A stretch of 51,064 bases of DNA from Bacteroidota bacterium (lineage in GTDB: Bacteria; Bacteroidota; Bacteroidia; Cytophagales; Cyclobacteriaceae), in contig JACZXH010000018.1 in the NCBI GenBank assembly GCA_022571715.1, positions 1 to 51,064 of the forward strand. Reading direction: 5' to 3'. Below the pieces are notes generated by a model, which was given only the letters and a program-made list of their open reading frames with translations, was not told the DNA's origin and made no database searches. Each line of letters opens with the position of its first letter. Position 1 is the first letter of the stretch. This document shows positions 44,382 through 51,064 of the stretch, piece by piece. The position numbers and the translations under genes are program-made.

Positions 44382-45344
44382 ATGAAAAAGCTGGCTCTTG
44401 GGATTGATATTGGAGGTACAAATACAAAATTCGGATTTGTAGATGAAGAAGGTAATGAATATGCCGGAAAGTCCTTTCCAACAAATGATGACCGGGGCTT
44501 TGATGTTTTCCTCAAGCAACTCGATGAAGAAATTAAAAAGGCAGAAAAGGAAATTAATTTTTTATTCGAACTCATTGGAATAGGAATAGGTGCTCCTAAT
44601 GGTAATTACCTAAGAGGAACAATTGAGTATCCGACCAACCTGAAATGGAAGGGAGTTACCCCGTTTGTTGAAAAATTCAAACGTTATTATAATGTACCCT
44701 TATATATGACAAATGACGCCAATGCGGCCGCCATGGGTGAGATGATCTTTGGCGGCGCAAAAGGTATGAAAGATTTTATTGTGTTCACATTAGGAACCGG
44801 TTTGGGGAGTGGTATTGTAGCAAATGGTCAGATCATTTACGGGCACGATGGTTTTGCAGGCGAGTTGGGGCACACCCTGGTAAATGTATTCGGGCGCGAA
44901 TGCGGCTGCGGGCGACGCGGTTGCCTTGAAACGTATGTATCGGCTACCGGTATCAAGCGTACGGTGTATAAGCTGCTGGCAGATTACCTGGATGATAGCG
45001 AGCTGAGAAATGTGCCATTCGATGAACTTTCTGCAGAAATGATCACCAATGCGGCCATACGAAAAGACACTATCGCTATCCGGGCTTTTGAATACACCGG
45101 AAGGATACTGGGGATGAAACTGGCAGACACCATTGTCCATTTTAGCCCGGAAGCCGTTTTTCTAACTGGTGGATTGGTGAATGCAGGTGATTATTTACTT
45201 AAACCCACACGCCAGTATCTGTATGAAAACATGATGCCGATTTACAAAAAGAACCCTCCGAAATTGTTAACGTCTGGATTGCTGGACAAAAATGTCGCTG
45301 TACTAGGTGCATCCAGTATGGTGTGGAATGAAGCATCCAGGTGA
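44382..45344 (+). CDS. ROK-family sugar kinase (glucokinase-like)
   Basis: 320 aa, cytosolic. ATP-binding loop MKKLALGIDIGGTNTKFGFV, substrate loop TNDANAAAMGEMIFGGAK, the ROK phosphate motif FTLGTGLGSGIV, and the zinc-binding signature GRECGCGRRGCLETYVSATG. No N-terminal helix-turn-helix, so it is a kinase rather than a repressor. Glucose or a related aldohexose is the likely substrate. It ends 9 nt from the convergent stop of the importer gene. Confidence 0.92.
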   Translation: MKKLALGIDIGGTNTKFGFVDEEGNEYAGKSFPTNDDRGFDVFLKQLDEEIKKAEKEINFLFELIGIGIGAPNGNYLRGTIEYPTNLKWKGVTPFVEKFKRYYNVPLYMTNDANAAAMGEMIFGGAKGMKDFIVFTLGTGLGSGIVANGQIIYGHDGFAGELGHTLVNVFGRECGCGRRGCLETYVSATGIKRTVYKLLADYLDDSELRNVPFDELSAEMITNAAIRKDTIAIRAFEYTGRILGMKLADTIVHFSPEAVFLTGGLVNAGDYLLKPTRQYLYENMMPIYKKNPPKLLTSGLLDKNVAVLGASSMVWNEASR

Positions 45345-45353
45345 CACACTAGG

Positions 45354-46919
45354 TTATTGTTTTTGAAGATAATCAGCCAGTTCTGAAATAGTATTTATGC
45401 CTAACCGTTCGGCATGCTCCCTTCTCATAACCATAGTATGTGTATTGTTGAACCCAAGCGGAGACAACCAGTGAATGTCATATCTCTCACGGAATTCCTT
45501 TCGTACATATTCATAAACGGCTTCCCGGTCATACATTATAATCGTATCGCGGTCTTCTTCAGGCAGAAGCACGAGCAGACCTGTTCCGGTATATTCGGGA
45601 TAAATGTCAATATCGCCGTTTCTCAGTGCATCAAAAACAAGCTTGGTGCCTCCAAAACCCATTTTTAAGTCCACATTGAGTGTTGTGTAGTTTTCAATCA
45701 GAATCTTAAACATTTCGGCGAGGATAAAATTTTCTGTAAAATTTTTTGAGCCGATGATCAAATCAGCATTGCCATCCGGATGATATTTTGTCTTTAAATC
45801 CATCGATTCAAGGAACGCAACAGCTATTTCACCGGGGCTGAGTTGTGCATCGTCAGCCATGTAGTTCAGCGCAGCCATCTGTGGATTGTTGATTTGTCCG
45901 GCAATTTTATTCAATGCGTCCATAACTTCCGGATATGTATCAATCAGTTGTTTTCTCACAAGCGGTGCTGCATGGTAAGGCGGGAAATAATGCTTATCAT
46001 CATCCAGAACCACGAGGTCAAAAGCCCCAATTCGTCCGTCAGTAGAAAATCCGCTTACCAGATCCACCTTTTTGTTGTGAATGGCGTCATACATAAGTCC
46101 GATATCCATTTCCATTACATCCAGGTCAAGGTGATATAATTTTTTTAATCCTTGGTATCCGTCTTCACGGTGAATAAACTCGGAAGGAAACCCGGCTTTG
46201 AAGGAATTTCCACTAAAATCAAGTTTATTCCATGTAATCGTACCAAGCATTAGTACAAGGATTACAAGGGCAGCAATTACAATCAATTTCCTGCGTTTTT
46301 TTATTTGCTGTTGGATAAGCCCAAGAAAGAAATCGAACATCAATGCCATCAGTGCGGCTGGAATGGCGCCTGCCAGGATCATATTTACATTGTTGAGGGC
46401 TATACCCCGGAAAATAAACACCCCCAATCCGCCTGCACCTATCAGGGCAGTAAGCGTAGCTACCCCCACGTTTATTACCGTCGCCGTTTTTATGCCTGCA
46501 AAGATTGTGGGAAGTGCAAGCGGGAGTTCTACCTGTATCAATGATTGAAAATCGGTCATTCCCATCCCCCTGGCTGCTTCTTTGATACCCGGATCTGTTT
46601 CAATTATTCCAGTATATGTATTTCGGATTATCGGCAGAAGTGCGTATAGAAATAAAGCGGTAATTGCCGGTACGGTGCCAATACCCAGCAGTGGTATCAT
46701 AAATCCAAGGAGCGCAAGACTCGGGATGGTCTGAATAACATTTACAATTCCCAAAATTGGTTTTGCAAGTTTTATCCGTCTGGTCATCATAATGCCAACT
46801 GGTAAGGATATGGCAATGGCAATGGTAAGGGCCATCAATGTTAGCCAAAGATGCTCTATAGTCTGTTCAAATATCTCTGCTTTTTGTTCAGAGAAAAAAC
46901 TGAATAAGCCCTTTTTCAT
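45354..46919 (-). CDS. ABC importer permease fused to a circularly permuted OpuC-type substrate-binding domain
   Basis: 521 aa. Residues about 1-215 are a ProW/OpuCB-type permease: several helices and the coupling motif EAARGMGMTDFQSLIQVELP. A further helix (about 217-235) leads to the binding protein. Compared with OpuCC/OsmF-type proteins its halves are swapped. Residues about 239-384 are what normally is the C-terminal half (REDGYQGLKKLYHL, DLVSGFSTDGRIGAFDLVVL, DDKHYFPPYHAAPL). Residues about 385-521 are what normally is the N-terminal half (DLIIGSKNFTENFILAEMFK, GDIDIYPEYTGTGLL, LGFNNTHTMVMRREHAE). The likely ligand is glycine betaine, choline or carnitine. The start overlaps the ATPase stop by 4 nt. 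Confidence 0.9.
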   Translation of the reverse strand: MKKGLFSFFSEQKAEIFEQTIEHLWLTLMALTIAIAISLPVGIMMTRRIKLAKPILGIVNVIQTIPSLALLGFMIPLLGIGTVPAITALFLYALLPIIRNTYTGIIETDPGIKEAARGMGMTDFQSLIQVELPLALPTIFAGIKTATVINVGVATLTALIGAGGLGVFIFRGIALNNVNMILAGAIPAALMALMFDFFLGLIQQQIKKRRKLIVIAALVILVLMLGTITWNKLDFSGNSFKAGFPSEFIHREDGYQGLKKLYHLDLDVMEMDIGLMYDAIHNKKVDLVSGFSTDGRIGAFDLVVLDDDKHYFPPYHAAPLVRKQLIDTYPEVMDALNKIAGQINNPQMAALNYMADDAQLSPGEIAVAFLESMDLKTKYHPDGNADLIIGSKNFTENFILAEMFKILIENYTTLNVDLKMGFGGTKLVFDALRNGDIDIYPEYTGTGLLVLLPEEDRDTIIMYDREAVYEYVRKEFRERYDIHWLSPLGFNNTHTMVMRREHAERLGINTISELADYLQKQ

Positions 46920-47827
46920 AATTCCCGTTTTATAAATGAAGTTTTATAATCAAGAAAGGCTTGGTGCAAATGCAAAGAAAGAGTTTTTTTTCCTTCGGAT
47001 TCCAGCGTATGTATTGCATTGAAGAGTGACGTATCGGGATCAAGTGAAATTTCTTTATCTGAGAAAGGTGCAACATCTTTTACAGCCACAGTCATGATTT
47101 CAAGTTGCCATTGATGTGGACGTAGAAAATCACTTACGAATGCATTTTCGGCTTTCCATGTCAGTTCTTTCGGTGATCCTTTTTGCATGATTTTTCCATC
47201 GTCCATCAGGCAGATGGTATCACCCAGTTCCCAGGCTTCAGTGACGTCGTGTGTAACGAGAACGATTGTTTTGTTGATGATTTCTTCGAGTTTTTTAAAC
47301 TCATTTCGTATATCTGTTCGCGTTATCGGATCGAGAGCACCAAAAGGTTCATCCATTAACACAATAGGCGGGTCTGCAGCCAGCGCCCGGGCCAACCCTA
47401 CACGTTGTTGCTGTCCACCCGAAAGCTGAGCGGGATAGGATTCAGTATCAACCGTTTCCAAATTCAGTAATTTCAGCAGAAAGCGTACTCTTTCTTTAAT
47501 TGCATCAGGATGCCATTTAAGGAGTTTTGGGACTACGGAAATATTTTCTTTCACCGTCATGTGCGGGAAAAGCCCGATACTCTGTATCACATATCCGATA
47601 TTTTTCCGTAACGACTCCTGATTAACATTTGAAATATCTTTATCGTTGATAAGGATTTTACCGGAAGTTGGCTGGATCAGACCATTCAACATTTTAAGAG
47701 TGGTGGTTTTACCGGAACCGCTTGTGCCCAGAAGCACAAATGTTTTCCCTTCCGGCACATGAAAGGATATACGGTCAACTACCGGCCTTCCGTTGTATTC
47801 CTTCGTCAGATTTAGTACGTCTATCAT
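46916..47827 (-). CDS. ABC transporter ATP-binding protein, OpuCA/ProV-like
   Basis: 303 aa. Walker A LLGTSGSGKTTTLK, Q-loop VIQSIGLFPHMT, signature LSGGQQQRVGLARAL, Walker B PIVLMDEPFGALD and switch His in VTHDVTEAWELGD. The subgroup is quaternary-amine (betaine/choline) uptake. OpuCA and ProV usually carry two CBS domains at the C-terminus for ionic-strength sensing; here only about 65 residues follow the core (ISLDPDTSLFNAIHTLESEG), at most half of one CBS pair. It is first in the operon and its ATGA overlaps the permease-binding protein gene. Confidence 0.93.
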   Translation of the reverse strand: MIDVLNLTKEYNGRPVVDRISFHVPEGKTFVLLGTSGSGKTTTLKMLNGLIQPTSGKILINDKDISNVNQESLRKNIGYVIQSIGLFPHMTVKENISVVPKLLKWHPDAIKERVRFLLKLLNLETVDTESYPAQLSGGQQQRVGLARALAADPPIVLMDEPFGALDPITRTDIRNEFKKLEEIINKTIVLVTHDVTEAWELGDTICLMDDGKIMQKGSPKELTWKAENAFVSDFLRPHQWQLEIMTVAVKDVAPFSDKEISLDPDTSLFNAIHTLESEGKKTLSLHLHQAFLDYKTSFIKREL

Positions 47828-47941
47828 TAAAACCAGGCAGAAAATACGAGTTATTTCTACCTGTTACAAATGTTTCGTATGAGTATTTGGAATTTCGGCC
47901 TTTCCCCGCCGATTTGAGATCAGATATACTCTGAAGTAACT

Positions 47942-48223
47942 TTATTTAGTTACTTCCACACCTTTCCAGAATGCCACATGGTTCCGGATCTGTTTTGCAA
48001 GGTCACTGGGTTCTTTATAGTACCAAGCCGCATCGGGGTTTTCAGTACCATCTACCTCCAGCGTATAATAAGATGCTTCCCCCTTCCACGGGCAGGTGGT
48101 AAGTGTATCGCTCGCTTTATAGTATGCTTTATTTATCGCCTCTTCCGGGAAATAATGGTTTCCTTCAACTACAATAGTATCATCGCTTTCAGCGATTACT
48201 TTACCATTCCAGATTGCTTTCAT
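47942..48223 (-). CDS. DUF427 domain protein
   Basis: 93 aa from the ATG at 48223; the frame is open upstream to 48289 but those residues do not fit the family. DUF427 pattern: MKAIWNGKVIAESDDTIVVE, NHYFPEEAI, TTCPWKGEASYYTLEV and DAAWYYKEPSDLAKQIRNHV. A small globular beta fold, function unknown. It is 114 nt upstream of the importer operon's 5' end on the same strand and probably a separate unit. Confidence 0.9.
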   Translation of the reverse strand: MKAIWNGKVIAESDDTIVVEGNHYFPEEAINKAYYKASDTLTTCPWKGEASYYTLEVDGTENPDAAWYYKEPSDLAKQIRNHVAFWKGVEVTK

Positions 48224-48311
48224 AATATCAAAATTAGTTAATACTGTTTTTTCAATGATTAAACAATAACATCCTGCAAATTGTTCCACCGGAGATTATG
48301 AATTTGTCATG

Positions 48312-49373
48312 TCAAGGACTGTTAGCCTGATCTGCCAACGCTTTTTTTACCTGATCCAATACCTGGTTTACAGAAATCCAGTGCATGCAGGCATGGTCGC
48401 CTCGGTGACACGGCTTGCTTCCGAACACCGAACATGGCCGGCAGTCCAATTCATGTTGCGGAATCTGAACGATGTATTTTTCATTGTTATTTAAAGGACC
48501 GAATCCCGAATGAGGATGGGTAGCACCCCAAACAGATACCACCTTTACGTTGCAAAGTGCAGCAAGGTGCATATTAAACGAATCCATTGAGATCATCAGG
48601 TCAATGTCGCGCAGCAATACAATTTCTTCTTCCATATTCAGCCTTCCGGCCAGGTTATATGTATTGTGGAATTTTTCTGTAAGTGCCTCTAGTTTCGGTT
48701 TTTCAACTGGTCCGGATCCAAATAGAAATATTTTATAATTATTACGTTCAGCAAGAATTCCGATCAATTCTTCCATTTTTTCAACCGGCCATTGCTTCTC
48801 TTTATGTATTGAAAAGGGAGCCACAGCAATCCAGTGTTCTTTTTTGTCCAAATTATTTTCAGCGTAGAACGCTTTAATATTTTTGGTGAATTCGGGATTG
48901 TAACGAATGGGGCAATCAAAATCTGCATCAGCCGGAATTCCCGCCTGCCTGAATACATCGAGGTAGCGTTCGGTCGTATGTTTAAGTGGTTTAAACACCT
49001 TACCTGATTTACGGGTCAGCGCCTTTTTTGCTTTCCTTCCTTTATCAATTTCGTACACTTTTATCCCTGAAATGCGGAACAAGCTATCCAGCACCCAGGT
49101 ACGTAACACACTGTGCAAATCGATCACAATGTCCCATTTATGTGCCGAATTAATTTCCAGATACAGTTTTATTAACCCGGGTAATCCTTTGTAATTTTTC
49201 AGTTCAATACCATAAAAATTAAGGCGGGGAATGGCATGAAAAAAGGACCTGAAACGTAGATCAGAAACAAAAGTTATGTGTAGATCAGGATTTTTGTAAA
49301 GTACGCCCCGGATTACCGGTACCGTTAGTGCGACGTCTCCGAAAGCTGAGAACCTGAACACAATCACATGCAT
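48312..49373 (-). CDS. Glycosyltransferase family 9 (heptosyltransferase-like)
   Basis: 353 aa. Two-lobed GT-B fold. The N-terminal MHVIVFRFSAFGDVALTVPV is the family opening, WDIVIDLHSVLRTWVL follows, WIAVAPFSIHKEKQWPVEKM starts the donor-binding lobe, and ISMDSFNMHLAALCNVKVVS and VWGATHPHSGFGPL complete the nucleotide-sugar site. It should add a sugar to lipid A-core or related envelope glycans at the inner membrane. A Cys-rich segment near residue 315 (DCRPCSVFGSKPCHRGDHAC) is common in Bacteroidota members. It lies 15 nt downstream of the DUF4254 gene, a conserved pairing. Confidence 0.93.
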   Translation of the reverse strand: MHVIVFRFSAFGDVALTVPVIRGVLYKNPDLHITFVSDLRFRSFFHAIPRLNFYGIELKNYKGLPGLIKLYLEINSAHKWDIVIDLHSVLRTWVLDSLFRISGIKVYEIDKGRKAKKALTRKSGKVFKPLKHTTERYLDVFRQAGIPADADFDCPIRYNPEFTKNIKAFYAENNLDKKEHWIAVAPFSIHKEKQWPVEKMEELIGILAERNNYKIFLFGSGPVEKPKLEALTEKFHNTYNLAGRLNMEEEIVLLRDIDLMISMDSFNMHLAALCNVKVVSVWGATHPHSGFGPLNNNEKYIVQIPQHELDCRPCSVFGSKPCHRGDHACMHWISVNQVLDQVKKALADQANSP

Positions 49374-49388
49374 GTGTAAAGCTAGGAA

Positions 49389-50015
49389 TTATTTATGTCT
49401 GTACAATATAGGATTGGTGCCAGGGTCGTTATACATCTTCATCTGACGATATACTTTCATGATGCGCTTGCCCTTTCCGATATCTCCCAGTAGTTGATCA
49501 AGACTTTCCGAAAGATCAATGAATTGTTCGCTCAGAATATTAAGCTTATCCCTGCTTTTAATCCGATGAACTTCATCCGCATCAGCCCGATTTGCCTGCT
49601 CTTCCATATGGTATATCTTCAACGTAAGTATCGAGAGACGATCTATCACCCAGGCGGGGCTTTCAGTATTCAGCCTGGCCTCAGTGGTAGCATTCACATT
49701 TTTGAATAGATCCAGAAACCAGTCGTCGATTTGCTCCACAATATCAGTACGGTATTGATTAGAATGGTCTATCAGCCGCTTCAGGGTCATTCCATATTCA
49801 GGCAAAATATCAGGATCCCTGATCAGGTCTTCGTAATGCCATTGTACTGTATCAATCCAGCTTTTAAGGTAAAGTAGATACCGGATGCCGGACTCATCAT
49901 ACGGGTTGGTGATGGGCTGCTCAATGTTATCAGTTTTGTGATAATCTGCGATGCATTCCTTAAAAATCATGTAACAACTTTCTGCTAAAATCATTTTTTT
50001 ACCTGTTTCTGCCAA
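49389..50015 (-). CDS. DUF4254 domain protein
   Basis: 208 aa, alpha-helical, no signal. Hallmarks are NPYDESGIRYLLYLKSWIDT (about 38-57), VQWHYEDLIRDPDILP and the LIDHSNQYRTDIVEQIDDWF helix, with NILSEQFIDLSESLDQLLGD further on. Function unknown. In Bacteroidota it is usually next to a glycosyltransferase of the family encoded 15 nt downstream, which suggests a shared role in envelope glycan synthesis (inferred from context only). Confidence 0.9.
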   Translation of the reverse strand: MAETGKKMILAESCYMIFKECIADYHKTDNIEQPITNPYDESGIRYLLYLKSWIDTVQWHYEDLIRDPDILPEYGMTLKRLIDHSNQYRTDIVEQIDDWFLDLFKNVNATTEARLNTESPAWVIDRLSILTLKIYHMEEQANRADADEVHRIKSRDKLNILSEQFIDLSESLDQLLGDIGKGKRIMKVYRQMKMYNDPGTNPILYRHK

Positions 50016-50216
50016 CCCAATCTACTAAAAGCATGCTAAGTTAGGTAAAAATTATTTTCACTGTAATTTACACGGTTCATATTCCGTCAGTGTTACACCG
50101 TGTGGACACATACATGCAGGTTTATGGTTGCCGGTGATACAATCGACCTATTTTGCCTGACGGGGTAGTACTTCAATCATATGAATGAACGGTTAAAACT
50201 CCCGTTTTGTCAGATT

Positions 50217-51064
50217 TTATTTAAACGAGTATTCATTTTTCTCCAGCAGGTGATTGGCCACCCTTCTTCTTGCTTCTTTCAGATTAAAAGGCTCCATTTT
50301 AGTAAATCGTTTTAATCCCATCAGCATCATACGCTGTTCATCACCTTCAGCAAAGGCATAAATGGCCTCTTTAGCCGCTCTTGAAGCATTTTCTACAGCC
50401 TCATAAAGATAGATACGCATCATGTCTGTTTGGATGGCGCAATTTTCTTCACCCCTCAATCCAATGAGTTTTTCCACTCTTAGCAGGACTGATTCAGCCA
50501 CATAGCCTTCAATCAACATATCAGCAAGATTCATCAGTATCTCCTGTTCATCGGAAAGTTTTTGCATAAGTTTCTGCACTGCTGCACCCGAAATCATCAG
50601 CCCGGCTTTTTTGAGATTCCGTAAGGTTTTTTTCTCTTTGGCAAAAAGCCCTTCATCTTCTGAAACGCCAAAGTCAGGAATTGAGGTCAGTTCTTTTGCT
50701 ACTTCCATGGCAGGTCCCATCAGGTCAATACGGCCTTTCATTGCTCTTTTCAGGAGCATATCGATGGTCAGCAGCCTGTTAATTTCATTGGTTCCCTCGA
50801 ATATGCGGTTGATACGTGAGTCGCGATAAGCCCTGTCCATTGGTGCATCAGCTGAATAGCCCATACCGCCAAATATCTGAACTCCCTCATCCGCGCAATA
50901 ATCAAGTACTTCGGAACCGTGCACTTTCATAATCGCACATTCGATGGCAAACTCTTCCAGTGACTTCAGGCGGGCCTGTGCAGGTTCCATACCTTCATTC
51001 ACATAGCTGTCATATGCTTTGTCAATATTACTTCCTGTCCGGTAAACGGCCGATTCGGATGCAA
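50217..51064 (-). CDS. Acyl-CoA dehydrogenase, C-terminal part (partial at right edge)
   Basis: The frame is open from 50217 through the window edge (282 residues visible, ending inside the gene); a GTG at 51002 is internal. The C-terminal flavin domain motifs are clear: VLDYCADEGVQIFGGMGYSA and DRAYRDSRINRIFEGTNEIN, which contact FAD and the next subunit. The long extra C-terminal helical region (about 170 residues after that motif) points to the VLCAD/ACAD9-like ~600-residue subgroup. It oxidises acyl-CoA in beta-oxidation. The N-terminal half and the active-site Glu, which in this subgroup lies before the visible part, cannot be seen. Confidence 0.93.
   Translation of the reverse strand, partial: ASESAVYRTGSNIDKAYDSYVNEGMEPAQARLKSLEEFAIECAIMKVHGSEVLDYCADEGVQIFGGMGYSADAPMDRAYRDSRINRIFEGTNEINRLLTIDMLLKRAMKGRIDLMGPAMEVAKELTSIPDFGVSEDEGLFAKEKKTLRNLKKAGLMISGAAVQKLMQKLSDEQEILMNLADMLIEGYVAESVLLRVEKLIGLRGEENCAIQTDMMRIYLYEAVENASRAAKEAIYAFAEGDEQRMMLMGLKRFTKMEPFNLKEARRRVANHLLEKNEYSFK

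Noticed and set aside
50040-50200. Inverted ACGGT/ACCGT pairs downstream of DUF4254
   Set aside because: Short arms, long spacing and no T-run; not better than chance in this composition.

Overview
The window looks like chromosomal core DNA of a gliding-type Bacteroidota, most likely Cytophagales. The reasons are: a short (~290 aa) primary sigma factor beginning MRQLKVTKSI; the gldE-gldD pair beside mutY, ssb and recG; many Bacteroidota-typical families (DUF5916, DUF4136, DUF3127, DUF4254, choice-of-anchor L/OmpA, lamin-tail, Reg_prop/Y_Y_Y); AT-rich intergenic regions with TAnnTTTG -7 elements; and few Shine-Dalgarno sites. I see no rRNA, CRISPR array, prophage or intact insertion sequence. 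The only mobile or decayed material is fragments.

Layout. 1-2.2 kb: the 5' part of a minus-strand gene cut by the window edge, a SnoaL/DUF4440-like lipoprotein with an acidic repeat tail, tRNA-Arg(CCG), and a CDGSH iron-sulfur protein. 2.2-10 kb: DUF4136 lipoprotein, a small membrane protein, a large DUF5916 outer-membrane-type protein, an FtsX/MacB-like permease without an ATPase, and a periplasmic M48 protease. 10.2-14.5 kb: a cell-wall module (PBP4-like D-Ala-D-Ala carboxypeptidase overlapping a NagZ-like GH3 enzyme) followed by an OmpA-family envelope protein. 14.6-15.6 kb: rpoD with an unusual strong Shine-Dalgarno and a clear terminator, then a frameshifted relic of an AAA+ ATPase. 16.2-26.4 kb: an amidohydrolase lipoprotein, a 1580-aa lamin-tail protein, asd with a methyltransferase relic overlapping its 3' end, and an M1 aminopeptidase.

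26.5-35.1 kb is a minus-strand run: mutY, ssb, gldE, gldD, recG and a propeller sensor-like protein. It combines genome maintenance with the gliding/type IX secretion lipoprotein GldD. Divergent from it (35.3-37.6 kb) are HU, a 30-aa mS38/bS22-like ribosomal protein and RNase E/G. 37.7-41.6 kb: small conserved proteins, DUF3127 (with an SSB-like C-terminal tip), a response regulator and histidine kinase that are convergent and overlap by 25 bp, and a DUF3179 lipoprotein. 41.9-45.3 kb: arsenite methyltransferase ArsM, a TPR protein and a ROK sugar kinase. 45.4-47.8 kb: a two-gene glycine betaine/choline-type ABC importer whose permease carries a fused substrate-binding domain with its two halves in swapped order. 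47.9-51 kb: DUF427, a heptosyltransferase-like GT9 next to DUF4254, and the C-terminal part of an acyl-CoA dehydrogenase running off the right edge.

Most of the window is ordinary. The items I would look at first are the circularly permuted binding domain in the importer, the SSB-like tail of the DUF3127 protein, the rpoD leader, the kinase-less propeller protein with a lysine-rich insertion, and the two hidden pseudogenes.
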